A DNA stretch of 27,389 bases. Source: Acanthamoeba lenticulata (Eukaryota > Discosea > Longamoebia > Acanthamoebidae). The position numbers were made by a program, and so were the translations under genes. Below are positions 1 through 9,946 of this stretch, one piece after another (positions within the stretch are counted from its first letter, which is position 1; each line of letters begins with the position of its first letter). Below the pieces are notes generated by a model, which saw only the letters and a program-made list of their open reading frames with translations, was not told where the DNA came from and did not search any database. Location: the NCBI GenBank assembly GCA_002179805.1, contig NAVB01001312.1, positions 1 through 27,389 on the forward strand, written 5' to 3'.

Positions 1-641
1 GCTGCCAGCAGCAGCCACCAGTATCTCCTCCCACGCAAGACCCGCAAGCAGCCGGGCATGTGTTGTTCGCGCCTTCAACCCCCGCCTGTGATTATGGCAC
101 AATCAATAAATTGGATTGTGATTATGTTTTGATTGCGGGGGGGGGGGGCAGAAATCGCCTCATAGCAATGATTGTGGTTGACCTACGATGAGAGAAACAA
201 GACGTACCAAGAAAAGCGAGAAGAAGCAAAACGCTACGCAAAGCATCTGAAGAAGGGTAGTTGTGGCTGACATCCTAATACGACTTATGTGTGAGCTCGA
301 ATGGAGTTGGCAGCGAATGAATTCTAAAAGCTGTGCGCTCTGGAATGGCTGTCCTCCTTTCTGTTCCAATTGTTTTGTTGTCAAATAAATCGGCGCCTTC
401 GTTCTCAAAATCAAGACGGACACCGAACCAACACCACCGAAAACGCGGAGGAATTCGCCGCTTACTGAGCCCAGCTTGCTTCGGTGACTGTTCGCTTGGG
501 GTGGGATCCCAGCCAGCGGCAAGCTTGTCGATCTGACAGCTACCATGCGGCTCTTCAGATGGCGGTAAAGCACCTTCACAAACATCAACACAAACCAAAT
601 ACTAAAAATAAAAAAAAATTATTAATTTATTTATGCGCAGC
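1..641. other. Intergenic / 3' flank of the Roco gene
   Basis: I see no convincing gene here. The open frames are short, lack family motifs and overlap one another on both strands. A run of 12 G lies at 137-148. AATAAA on the plus strand at 105-110 could be the polyadenylation signal of a plus-strand gene ending left of the window, but the first 130 bases are too few to say which frame, if any, is coding. Confidence 0.5.
626..631 (-). terminator. Probable polyadenylation signal of the Roco gene
   Basis: AATAAA on the minus strand, about 11 nt after the TGA stop at 644-642, inside an A/T-rich stretch (600-633) that contrasts with the GC-rich coding DNA. Its position suits a very short 3' UTR, but no transcript end is visible from sequence alone. 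Confidence 0.45.
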
Positions 642-3600
642 TCAGTGGTACTTGATCGCGTTGTGGCTCTGCTTGCTTCGTTGTCGTCGGTCCTCGGGCG
701 GGATCTTGGCCATCTCCTCCTCGATGGTGCGCACGATGGCCCCGAACGATGGCCGCTCGTCTGGATTGTTTCGCCAACAAGCCTGCATGAGGTCGGCGAA
801 GCTCGTTGGGCAGCCGCTGCTCTCCGGCGGAGGGGTCGGGCGACAGGTCCCGTCCACGATCGCGTTACGGCAGTCCATCGCCTGGAAGTATCCGTTCCGC
901 TGGAACCTGGAGGCACAAACAACAACCATCATCACCATCATCAGAACACCATTGTTGTCGTTGTCCTTAAGCGCGTTGGCGTACTTGTCCCAATACTCCG
1001 TGGTGTAGGGGCTCTGCCTGGTGGCGATCTCCCACAAAACAATCCCAAAACTGGTGTTGTGTGTTGGTGTTTACTTTGTCAGCAGCAGGCCCGCAAGCGC
1101 GTCTGTGCGCGTGCCGTCAACGCACCTGTAGATGTCAGAACGCTCGTCGTATTCTACACGCTTGTGACTAAGCACTTCCGGCGCGAGCCATTGCCACGTC
1201 CGCAACGCCTCGTCGAGCGCAGCGTTGACGTGCCGCGCCAGCCCTGTTTGATTGGACCAAACCACCAGCAGCACCATCATCATTGAGCACAACAATGAGA
1301 GGCTTAACCAGCAACAACTCCAACCCTCCCGCCACGCACCGAAATCGCCGATCTTAGCTACGACGGGCGCCTCCGGCGACATGCTGACCAACTGCACAGT
1401 CACGCACACACCATAAACGTCAGGCCGCGCATGCAGGAAATGCGGAAAGGATGGTGATGGTGATGGTGATGGTGAAGTGTACGAAAACATTGGGGCTGCG
1501 GAGGTCGCGATGAACAATCGGTGGCCGGAAAGAGTGGAGGTAGCGCATGCCGCGGGCCACGTCGAGCGCGATGCGCCAGCGCAGGCGCCAAGGGAGGCGC
1601 TCGTCCGACAGTGGCGGCGGCAGGCGCTTGAGGCAGGCTGACGGGATGGCGCCTCGCATGTTGTGCGTGGTCACCACCTCGCACAGCTCGTCCTCGAGCA
1701 GATCCCGGTGAATGGCCACCCGGTCGCCGGGGTTGACGGTCACGGGCTGTAGGCTGCTACCGACCAGGTCCGCATGCGTTGCGTGGGAGCACTTGACGTC
1801 GGCGAGCTGCGACGAGAGCAGCAAGTGGTGGAGGTCGCCTCGTGAAGCAAACTCCATCACCATCGAGAGCGGGTCGTAGCAGATCCCGAAGAGCCGCACG
1901 ACGTTCTCATGCTCCAGGCAGCTGCGCCAGTTGAAGGCCACCCGAATGTCGACAACAATAAACACCACGAAGCCACAGGTCAGCAGCCGCGCGGGCAAGG
2001 GGAGGGGTACGAGCTGCTGCGCACCTCATAAGGAAGGTCTCGTGGCGGAACTCGTCGAACTGCTTGAACTCCTTCGTGTCGTTCTTCTCGACCTCAAGTC
2101 CACGCGCCACCAATTGACGCTGCACTCACACATCCCCCCCCCCGTGTTGACCGAGAGTCAGAGGTCAAGTGTGTATGGGTGGTGGTGGTGGTGGTGGCGA
2201 GGCACTGACCTCGGCGGCTGGAGAGAGCTCCTTGATGGCCACCACAGCGCGGTTCCATGTGCCCCGATAGACGACGCCGAAGCCGCCCTCGCCGACGAGC
2301 TTCTCCTTGCGCAGCTCGCAGGCCTTGATGTTGCGCACACCGGCGAGGAGGAGGTCCGGCGCGGCCCGGCCGGGGCTGACCTCGTGCTCGGCCCGCTGGC
2401 AGACCATGTTGGTCTTGGCCTGGATGGCGTCGATGACCTCGCGGTACCCGAACGTGCTCCCGTCTTCCACCACCGGCACCACCGGCACCACCCCCGATGA
2501 GAATGAGAAGGAGCGGGTGCGCTGGTAGTTCAGATCAGCCGCGGTGACAACCGGAGCACTGGTCTCGACTTCGACTTCATCTTCATCGTCGATGTCATTG
2601 TTATCGTTGTCATCGTCACCCGGCTGTTGGGCGTCTGCCTCTTCCGTGGCCGTGGCCGTGGCCTCACGTGACGAAACGGCCGGCTTGGTCCGGAACTCGC
2701 CCGGCTCGGGGGACCGTGGCCGATTCGACCGGGACAGGGACCGTGGGCTGCTTCGCTTGTCCAAGTCACCTTCGGCGCCAACATCGCAGCCCACGGCGCG
2801 GACGGTCATGCACAGGGGACAGAGCACTTTCTTGATCAGACCGAGCCCTGCATTGCATATCGGTCAGTTGAGATGTAGTACGATGGGGGCCGTCCATTCT
2901 GACGCACCAACGCAGCTCATCAAGAGGCTGTCGACGTTGTAGACCACCTGCTCGAGCAGCTTGCTGCGTCTGGCCGCGGCCTCGCCCTCGAGCGTCGGGT
3001 CTGCCATGACAGATCACCAAGTCCCCCGTGAGCTGCTGTCAAGGAAGGAACTCAGATTGGGGCTCGGGTGTCGTACCGTCGCTCTCCATCCGGACGGCAA
3101 CGCTGATGCGGTAGTCCGGGTCGAGGTGTTGCTGCATAAGGAGCCGCTCCCGCTGGCCCTCTGAGTTGAGTTCCAGCACCAGGCCGCTCCGCCAGGCCAC
3201 AACAAAATTGACGCCCGAGATGTGCATCACCTGAATCATGGGAAGACCAGTTTAAATGAGAGAAAGTCAAAAATAATTCAAATCAACGCGAGGAGATCAC
3301 CGTACGCGGACGATTAACCGGGAGAAGAGGCCGATCGGAAGGAAGGACAGGTGGTAGAGCCGTCCAAAATGAATCGTGGCCCGGTCGCACCTGGCCGGCC
3401 ACACGGTATCCAGCTCCACCGGGCACTCCTCAGGCAGCAGCGAGGGCGCCACCAGCGTCTTTTCCTGCAAACCGCTGCGCAGCGGGAACAGAATCTAGAC
3501 AAAGCCCCGCCCATTCGTCGGTAAGACCTATTTCCAGTGCCGTGCTGACGTGGCAATGGCGCAACGGGCGAGGCAGACGACAAAAATACCTGGAAGCGTT

Positions 3601-6600
3601 CGAAGATGCGCTGGAGCGAGGCGTGGAGCTCCGGAGGGTAATCGCGCCAGATCCACTGGCGGAGCTCGGCCTCGCTGATGAGGCCGTTCTTGACCCATTT
3701 GTTGTTGAAGGAGATGACGCTCTTCATCACGTCGGCCAGCCACTGCGGATCGATAATGACCAGGTCCTTGAGCGACCCAAACGAGTCGTCAAAGTGCACC
3801 AAGCAGCCCACGTCCTAGAGTATTGTAGTCGCGGCGATGTGAACTCGGGTGATCTCGATCAGCAGCTCACACAGAGAGGAACAACGTACGTGGAAAAAAG
3901 AGACCACCTCGTTGATGCAGTCCTCCTCGATCTGACAGCTCTTTCCTAGACGCACCATGTGGTCCCAGTTGATGAACCGGACGTACTCCTTCTTGTCCTT
4001 CTTGCGCACCGACAGCGGAGCCGTCGTAAGCAGCACGTCCTCCGATGAGCCCAGCTCAACGATGGAGCTCGCATGAGCCTGCGCGCCTGCAATTCCAGGC
4101 GGTCAGGCCAGCCAAGATAATGAACGATGAAGGAGGGTGATGAGGCTGCGAACCCTCGCGGCGCATGTTCTGGAGAATCTGGAAGAGATCAAAGTAGGAT
4201 CCCGGAATGACTTGCTTGAGGAAGGAATGCCTCTTGGCCCCATGGACGAGTTCATGAAGGAGCTCCGGGATGCCCTCCTGTGTCTTTGAGCTCACGAACA
4301 CCACCTTTCGTATGTTGGTGTCCTCCCTGCGCATTCATCGATTTGCCACCCCGACGCGGTCGAGTGTGAGGCGTCTTCCCGAAAGAGGACAAGAAGAAGA
4401 AGAAGCGGGGGCAAAGTGGACCTGCTAAGGAGGCGGGCGACATCGTGGAGCTTGGAGCGGTCGCACATGGGCGAGTCGATGTGGGTACCCACGATGAATA
4501 CCGGTGTCTCCACGCCTGTTACCGCACAATCCGGGGAGCTCATCAGTTTCTCGTTTCTGCCCCGGCGGGAGCGAGCAAGAGTTCAGATGAAGAGGGCTGA
4601 TGACGTACCTTGGGTGCTGGCGCGGATCTGCTTGATCCAGTAGCGAACGTGGTGGAGGTCCTGGTCGTTGACGTCAAAGATGACCAGATACATGGATCGG
4701 GCTGTGAGGAAGAACTGGTGGGTCGGGTAGAACACCAGCTGGCCCCCAAAATCGTATCTGCAATCGGAATGAGTTGTGCGCAACGTTCTGGAAGGTGATT
4801 GATCAAGAGTGGCGTACGTCTGGAAAATGATGTCGTTTTCGGGCCCATCCTTCTCGCTCTTGGCCTTCTTGTTGAGCCCCGAATCGCTAATAGCGAGCTC
4901 GCCCATCTCGATACCATCCGTGCTCAGCTGCGCAAAATCCTTTGACTGCATTCCGTGCAATGTCGCGAGTGCGTTTGTTTGCAATCGTGACGAGGATTAG
5001 GGGAAGAGAGAAAGAGGGAGAGGGGGGGGGGGAGCGAGAGAGCTTATGTACCTTGCGGCCAAAGCCCTTCAGGAGATTGCCGGTGCTCTGCTTGCGCGGG
5101 GTGGGAGGCTTGGCCGAGGAACCCAGATGCTTGTGGAAGGCGCGGAGAAGCGAGGTCTTGCCCACGGCCTCCTTGCCCACAAACATCAGCTTGACGCGGT
5201 TCCACTTGACGCGAGAGATTTCGAGCTGCTTGAGGTAGACCAGCAGCCGCTTGAGGCCGCCCTCCTTGACCTCGGCCGGAATGCTCTCGAGCGGATTGCC
5301 CTCGAGCCGCAGCTCGCGCAGGTTGGGCATCTGCGTGAGAAACACCGGCAGCACGTTGATTTGGTTCCACGACAGGTCAATCTTCTTGGCGCTCGTAAGA
5401 TGCACCGCCCACTCGGGCACGTTCTTGAGATTCTTTGACGACAGATCGATCTCTGTGAGGCTCCACAAGATCTTGTAGGCCTGCTCTCCACCATGGCCAA
5501 CGCGTGCACACGATGTTATGAAGGATCATCAACGAGGTGGAAGTGCGCCTCAAGGGGCTGGGGCATACGTTGTCGGTGATGCGAGCACCGAAGGTGAGGA
5601 GCGTGATCATGCCCTCCACATGGTTCTTCCTGAGCACCACCTCGAGAGGCGTTTGATACTGCCGGCCAACGGCACAGAAGACGATGTTTGAGCTTGACTT
5701 CTCGCTACACCGAGCAGTGGGAAGAAGAGGAGGGGAGAGACGTACATCCTGTTGTGCCCCAGGAGCGATGACAAGAAAAAAAAGGAAAGCAGAATCATTC
5801 AGTATGCATCTAACATCAGGTGAAACAAGGCATGCTACGCGTACCCACTGTGTGTAGTGTAGGTCGGCGAGAAAGAGGAGCGGGGCGAGACAAAAGTGAG
5901 AAAGATGGCCATGAAAACGGATCAATTCAGGGGAGGCATGGACGTACGCCGGGAGCATCAGGATCGGCACCGGAGCCGAGAAGCATCTCCATGATTCGGC
6001 GATTGGCAAGCTTGCAAGCGTAGTGCAACGGCGTCTGTTGACGTGTAACATCATGTGAGCCTTTGCTCGCGAGAGTAAGCACCCACAAGGCACGGGCGCA
6101 CCTCAGGCTGATCCACAGATGGTGAAGCGAAATCGCGGCAGCGGCCGGAGGCAAGAGAGTAGAGGGAAAGAAGAAGTGGTTGAGACGAGTCTGTTGTGGG
6201 CGAGTTTGTGCAGAAAAAGAGACAGGACACACGTACCCCCTGTCGAGTGTAATGGATAGAGAGTGGTGTTGCGATTAGACGTCACACACTACATGCTGAA
6301 TGAACGAAGTAGACACGTACTTCCTGCAATTGACCAACGGCAAAGCAGCATGGCAGCCTTCATCAGCCAAGACGGATGACCTGGGGGATTTGGCCAGAGG
6401 GGGGAGGAGGTACCTCCTGTAGAAGAAACGACGGTGAGCAGGCCTACACTTCATACCCAACCTCCCAAGTAAGAAGCAGTACTTCTGTAATATTGACTGC
6501 GGCCTTGTGCTGCAGCAGGAGTTGCACAGCATCTGTCCGTCCGTGGTAGCACGCCCAGTGAAGCGCCGTCTGAGAGGATAAAGTGAGCCAAGGGCAAAGA

Positions 6601-7069
6601 GGAGCATGTTGGTCCTCAAGGAGGGTCCGCAAGAGGGGCGCGTACCATCTACCGCGGGTAGGCAAAAAATAGTGCGACCACGTGGTGCGCAGTTAGGAGG
6701 CATGCTCTGAGCTGAGGAAGGGATGAGTTGAAGAGGATGTGACGTACCCCCTTGTTGTTGCACCACACCAGAAGCGCAAAAGTGAGACACTTTAGATTGA
6801 ATCGAATTGGGAGTGGAGGTGGCGTACATTCTTGGATTTTGTCGAGGAATTGTGAAAAACAGTTGTGGTTCCGTTTAGAGAACACTCCAGACCATGAACA
6901 ACCGAGAGGGAAAAAGAAAGCAGCGTGGGGTGGGGGGGAGTACATAGTAGCCGTTGATGTCAGCGACGCCTTTCGCCAACAAGGCTTCCATTTTCTGCCT
7001 CTTGCCCTCCTCGATGGCCTTCACCAGGCTCTCCGTGGAGGCCGACCCTCCTCCTGACCCAGACGACAT
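642..7069 (-). CDS. Roco-family protein: ankyrin - LRR - Roc GTPase - COR - TKL kinase (LRRK-like)
   Basis: Multi-domain signalling protein of about 1,307 residues. Exons by hand: 7069-6944, nine micro-exons (see 5746-6830), 6569-6483, 6034-5948, 5658-5569, 5480-5052, 4945-4818, 4757-4609, 4515-4422, 4326-4154, 4086-3890, 3814-3590, 3494-3306, 3230-3077, 3000-2908, 2847-2210, 2119-2025, 1921-1483, 1391-1340, 1243-1126, 1050-985, 906-642. Phases agree at every junction. Residues about 10-145 are ankyrin repeats (TALHWA, TPLHYA, TPLEVV) and about 145-225 a short LRR block (LPVFLTQMPNLRELRL). Roc starts near 235 with P-loop GKEAVGKTS, DFGGQ (G3) and THID in place of NKxD (G4), as in other Roco proteins. 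COR (about 440-760) includes IIDPQWLADVMKSVISF. A Ser/Arg- and Asp/Glu-rich linker precedes the kinase: GEGGFG (about 936), VAIK, HRDLRSPN, DFGLAR, APE, all key residues present. No WD40 domain follows. The domain order resembles LRRK1. The GTPase is expected to dimerise through COR and regulate the kinase (family knowledge). Confidence 0.9.
1453..1475. repeat. Intronic (GGTGAT)n microsatellite
   Basis: Short tandem GGTGAT repeat just inside the donor of the Roco intron 1482-1392, between the HRDLRSPN and DFG exons. It is within the intron and does not change the protein. Confidence 0.8.
2178..2197. repeat. Intronic (GGT)n microsatellite
   Basis: Tandem GGT triplets inside the Roco intron 2209-2120, downstream of the exon that ends with the VAIK lysine. 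Such triplet tracts recur in introns and UTRs across the window. Confidence 0.8.
5746..6830 (-). other. Array of nine phase-0 micro-exons (eight of 3 nt, one of 6 nt) in the Roco ankyrin region
   Basis: Each has the form AG-NNN-GTAC on the minus strand: AAT/Asn 6830-6828, GGG/Gly 6750-6748, ATG/Met 6648-6646, GAG/Glu 6416-6414, GAA/Glu 6323-6321, GGG/Gly 6239-6237, TGG/Trp 5847-5845 and GAT/Asp 5748-5746. A 6-nt member, CCTGAG/Pro-Glu 6107-6102, is followed by GTGCGC. All flanking junctions are phase 0. They sit between normal exons ending in an ankyrin beta-turn (DINGYY, VNITE, DPDAPG) and exons starting at the T-x-L-H helix. Including them gives NGM-TALHWA, EEGPE-TPLHYA and WDYQ-TPLE, and restores repeats of 33-34 residues. 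Without them the gaps are 374, 448 and 289 nt; with them every intron is 66-129 nt. The 6-nt exon is the least certain, because its repeat becomes 34 residues. The array rests on pattern and frame, not on transcript data. Confidence 0.65.
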
Positions 7070-8084
7070 GATGTCCGGCCCGCGAGGCCGCGGCGAGTGT
7101 TGTGTGCGCGTGGTACAGGCCGAAAAAACGAAATGCACATACGAGTTTTTATTTTTTATGGGCCAACACTCGGATGTAACACGGCACGCGGCCAAAAACC
7201 GCAACCTAGGATGCGCAAGGGTTCCCCTCCGTTTGCATGATAAGTTTATTGTTATGTTCAGCGACGAACGTGCAGGCCACAAGCTTGTGCTTCTCCGCCA
7301 CAACGTTGAAGCCGCACATTCGCTCATGGTAGAACATGGTGCCACCGGAGCAATCTGCCTGGTCGCTAGAATTTGAAGAAGCCAAGCGCACAGAGCTCAC
7401 AGCCAAGCACTGCTTCATTATTCGTCGACCTTAACTACTCTTTACAGGGTGAAAAAGCAACTGCTCCTGGAGTGCCTGCTCACCTCAGCTTCCCAACTAT
7501 TCTCAAGTGCTAACCAAGCAATCTTGACATGATCACTGGTTAACTCCTGCTTTCTCATCGCTTGCCAACAAGACGCTGGCGCCTACCGTCAAACTTCCCC
7601 GGGATTGCTCAATCTCACTCAGCCATTCCAATGGGGTCAACCACACCATTCATGCCACCAAGCTCTCAAACACGCCATCAAACTTCCACCAGCTCTCTCG
7701 GCCAGCCCACCCAATTCACTAGTAGTAGATGATTATTCAACAACCATCGTCCGGCTTGCCATCAGCATTCTCCGCTTGCCGGCATCTACTACACTGTCGA
7801 TCTCTACCACGCCGCCACGCTCATCCGCAATCACGCCACAAGCGTTTCGCCGTTGTGCTCGGCCTCGCCATCGCTTCGTCTGCTCGCTCGGATACTCAAG
7901 AATTTGAAGAAGGCAAGATCGCTGCGAAATTATTATTCGCCGACAGGAGGCAAGCAATAACCTCGGCAGTGGTCGTGTTGGCGTGGAGCGAAGGGAAGAT
8001 TAAACTGGCCTCTTACGAAAAGGAGGAACCCAACGTTGGCGGTGGCAAGGCCCCGGGCGTTGGAGGAGATTCTCAGAAAAAAGC
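7070..8084. promoter_or_regulatory. Divergent intergenic region between the Roco gene and the ankyrin/coiled-coil gene
   Basis: About 1 kb separates the Roco start (7069, minus) from the next start (8085, plus), so it must hold both promoters and 5' UTRs. Open frames at 7605-7907 and 7729-8148 show no recognisable domain and no credible splice into the downstream gene. I could not identify a TATA box or other core element with confidence. Confidence 0.5.
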
Positions 8085-9689
8085 ATGGATGCCTCGTCGG
8101 CGCTGGCCCTGCATCAGACTGCGAAACAAAACGTGTACGAAAATGTGATTTCCTTAGTTAAAATTGGCGCCGAGGTGGATGAACGAGACGCCAAGAGCGG
8201 GCAAACGGCGCTCCACATCGCTGCCGCGCTCAATAACGTGGAATCAATCAAGGCCCTGCTCGACTCTGGCGCCGAAGTGGAGGTTGTCGATGCATTCGGG
8301 GAGACGCCCCTCTCCGTCGCTCGTCGTTTTAACAAACCCGAGGCCGTCAATCTCCTTCAGGCGGCCGCACAACAACGCGCCTCCTCCAACAACAGCGGTG
8401 CTGCCAACGGCCGACCAGCGGGCGGGGGCGGGCGGGTCGACAATCGACGAAAGATGAAACTGCATTTGGAGAGCGGGACCGGCCTCTTTGAAACACCTGC
8501 CGCCCAATCGCCACCCGCTGCTCTGTCCTTCCCTGCCTCCTCCTTCTCCACCACCCCATCCTCCTCCTCTCCATCTGGCGCCCGCGGCGGCCTCGCCTAT
8601 GCGGCGTGGCGCCCGTCTGGGGCGTCCTCGCCCTCACTCTATGGCGGCAGCGGCATCGGCCTCGGCAGCGGTATCGGCGAGCCGTCTATGCAGCGATGCG
8701 GCTCGGCGGACTCGACTCTCCACGAGGCCGGCGGCCTACCCAACGTGGGCACCGCGAGCGGCTGGAGGAAGAAGACGACGGACGCTGCTGTGGGCGACCC
8801 GTCGAGCGCTGCCGCCACCGTCGCCGCCGCCGCTCCCTCGGGCGGCAAGCCCCAGCCCGCCGGCATGGGGTCGCCCGACCGCCACCGGGGCCGCACGGAG
8901 CTGCTCGCCGGCGGCGGGCAGGGCGCCGAGGGCTGGAAGAAGATGAAGAGCTTCTTCTCCACGAGCGCCCATCCTCTCCCGGGCCCGGCCACCGTCGAGG
9001 CCCTCCAGTCCCAGCTCCAGCGCGAGTGCTCGGGTCCGTCCCCTCTTCCGTCTCTTTGGTGGTGTCGTGATCTCGTTGCTGATGGTGATTACGACGCAGA
9101 GCGAAGACGACTGGAGGAGGAACTGCACCAGTTCAAGCGGCGAGCCGGCCCGCTCATGAGCCAGCTCAAGCGACGCTACATCGAGTGCAACGACGCCAAC
9201 CGGAACCTGACCCTCCACAATGAGCGACTCGAGCGCGAGCTCGAATCTCTCAAGGCGGCCTCCGGCGCTGGCGGAGGCAGCAAGGCCGTATCGTCGGGGG
9301 CGCCGCCACCAGCCGCGTCGAGCCTGAGCCCGAGGCCGTCGCCCCGGCACGCTGGGCCGGGCGTGGCGGGCGGACCGCAGGCGGCGACGGCGGAGGCGCC
9401 CAAGGGCGGCAGCGGAAGCCGAGCGGACCAGATCTTACGGGAAGAGCAGATGAGGGAGGTCCAGGAGAAGAAGGAGTGGCGCAACACGAGGATGATGATG
9501 GTGGAGTCCCACAAGACCGAGAAGCTCGAGCTCATGGCGCAGGTCGAGGAGCTTCGCGAGAAGCTCAAGGGGCTCACCAAGGACCTGCTCGAGGTGCTCG
9601 ACGAGAACGAGAAGCTGGCCAAGCAGCTCGAGGTCGTCGAGGAGGAGCGCGACAAGTGTATAAAGCTGCTGGAGGGCAAGATCTCCTGA
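8085..9689 (+). CDS. Ankyrin-repeat protein with C-terminal coiled coil
   Basis: Unnamed protein. It is open for 534 codons, or 512 residues if a 66-nt GT-AG intron at 9034-9099 (phase 1) is removed. The intron is likely because it replaces an uncharged stretch (GSVPSSVSLVVS) with a direct join into the charged helix starting ERRRLEEEL. Residues about 1-95 form two to three ankyrin repeats (GQTALHIAAALNNVESIKAL, then GETPLSVARR). Residues about 100-310 are Ala/Ser/Pro/Gly-rich and probably disordered. From about 310 there is a helical Glu/Lys/Arg/Leu-rich region, broken by a Pro/Ala/Gly linker, which ends in a long heptad-like coiled coil (KLELMAQVEELREKLKGL onward). There is no catalytic motif. 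A scaffold or adaptor role is inference. The Met at 8085 sits directly before the first repeat helix. Confidence 0.8.
   Translation: MDASSALALHQTAKQNVYENVISLVKIGAEVDERDAKSGQTALHIAAALNNVESIKALLDSGAEVEVVDAFGETPLSVARRFNKPEAVNLLQAAAQQRASSNNSGAANGRPAGGGGRVDNRRKMKLHLESGTGLFETPAAQSPPAALSFPASSFSTTPSSSSPSGARGGLAYAAWRPSGASSPSLYGGSGIGLGSGIGEPSMQRCGSADSTLHEAGGLPNVGTASGWRKKTTDAAVGDPSSAAATVAAAAPSGGKPQPAGMGSPDRHRGRTELLAGGGQGAEGWKKMKSFFSTSAHPLPGPATVEALQSQLQRECSGPSPLPSLWWCRDLVADGDYDAERRRLEEELHQFKRRAGPLMSQLKRRYIECNDANRNLTLHNERLERELESLKAASGAGGGSKAVSSGAPPPAASSLSPRPSPRHAGPGVAGGPQAATAEAPKGGSGSRADQILREEQMREVQEKKEWRNTRMMMVESHKTEKLELMAQVEELREKLKGLTKDLLEVLDENEKLAKQLEVVEEERDKCIKLLEGKIS
9034..9099 (+). other. Probable in-frame intron in the ankyrin/coiled-coil gene
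   Basis: GTCCGT...GACGCAG, 66 nt, phase 1, with a pyrimidine-rich 5' half. Its length is a multiple of three and it has no stop codon, so the frame stays open whether it is spliced or retained. Removing it joins two charged helical segments. Confidence 0.6.
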
Positions 9690-9690
9690 C

Positions 9691-9715
9691 CATCACCATC
9701 ACCATCATCATCACC
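9691..9715. repeat. (CATCAC/CATCAT)n tract after the stop of the coiled-coil gene
   Basis: Triplet-based repeat starting two bases after the TGA at 9687-9689, in the 257-bp gap between two convergent genes. It is probably 3' UTR. Confidence 0.7.
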
Positions 9716-9946
9716 TCAACTCGGCCACCACACCGCCCGCGGCTTCCCCGCGTGCTGTCGTCGTGATCATCATCGGCATCCCTCCTGTGAGCTCTGTACA
9801 TACACGATCGTGGCCGCCCTCTTTGTACTACTTCTGTCCCCGAACGACAAATCAACTTCACGACATGTACCAATCGATTTTTGAACAACACCTTCCTCTC
9901 TTCTTTGTTGTCGCCCTCTCGAGAAAGAAGAGAGGGAGGGGGGGCC

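Noticed and set aside
276..285. TAATACGACT, resembling the start of a phage T7 promoter
   Set aside because: Only the first ten bases agree; the initiation half differs and no vector-like sequence surrounds it. Chance match.
160..591. 143-codon minus-strand frame downstream of the Roco stop
   Set aside because: No recognisable domain, overlaps other equally long frames, and is poor in coding character.
5740..6835. Regularly spaced short repeated unit (AG-NNN-GTAC), superficially like a repeat array or CRISPR
   Set aside because: There is no conserved repeat of CRISPR length and the spacers vary. The units coincide with splice borders and ankyrin loop codons, so micro-exons explain them better.
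7729..8148. 139-codon plus-strand frame upstream of the ankyrin/coiled-coil gene
   Set aside because: No family motif. It overlaps the true start in another frame and offers no in-frame splice into it; probably 5' UTR.
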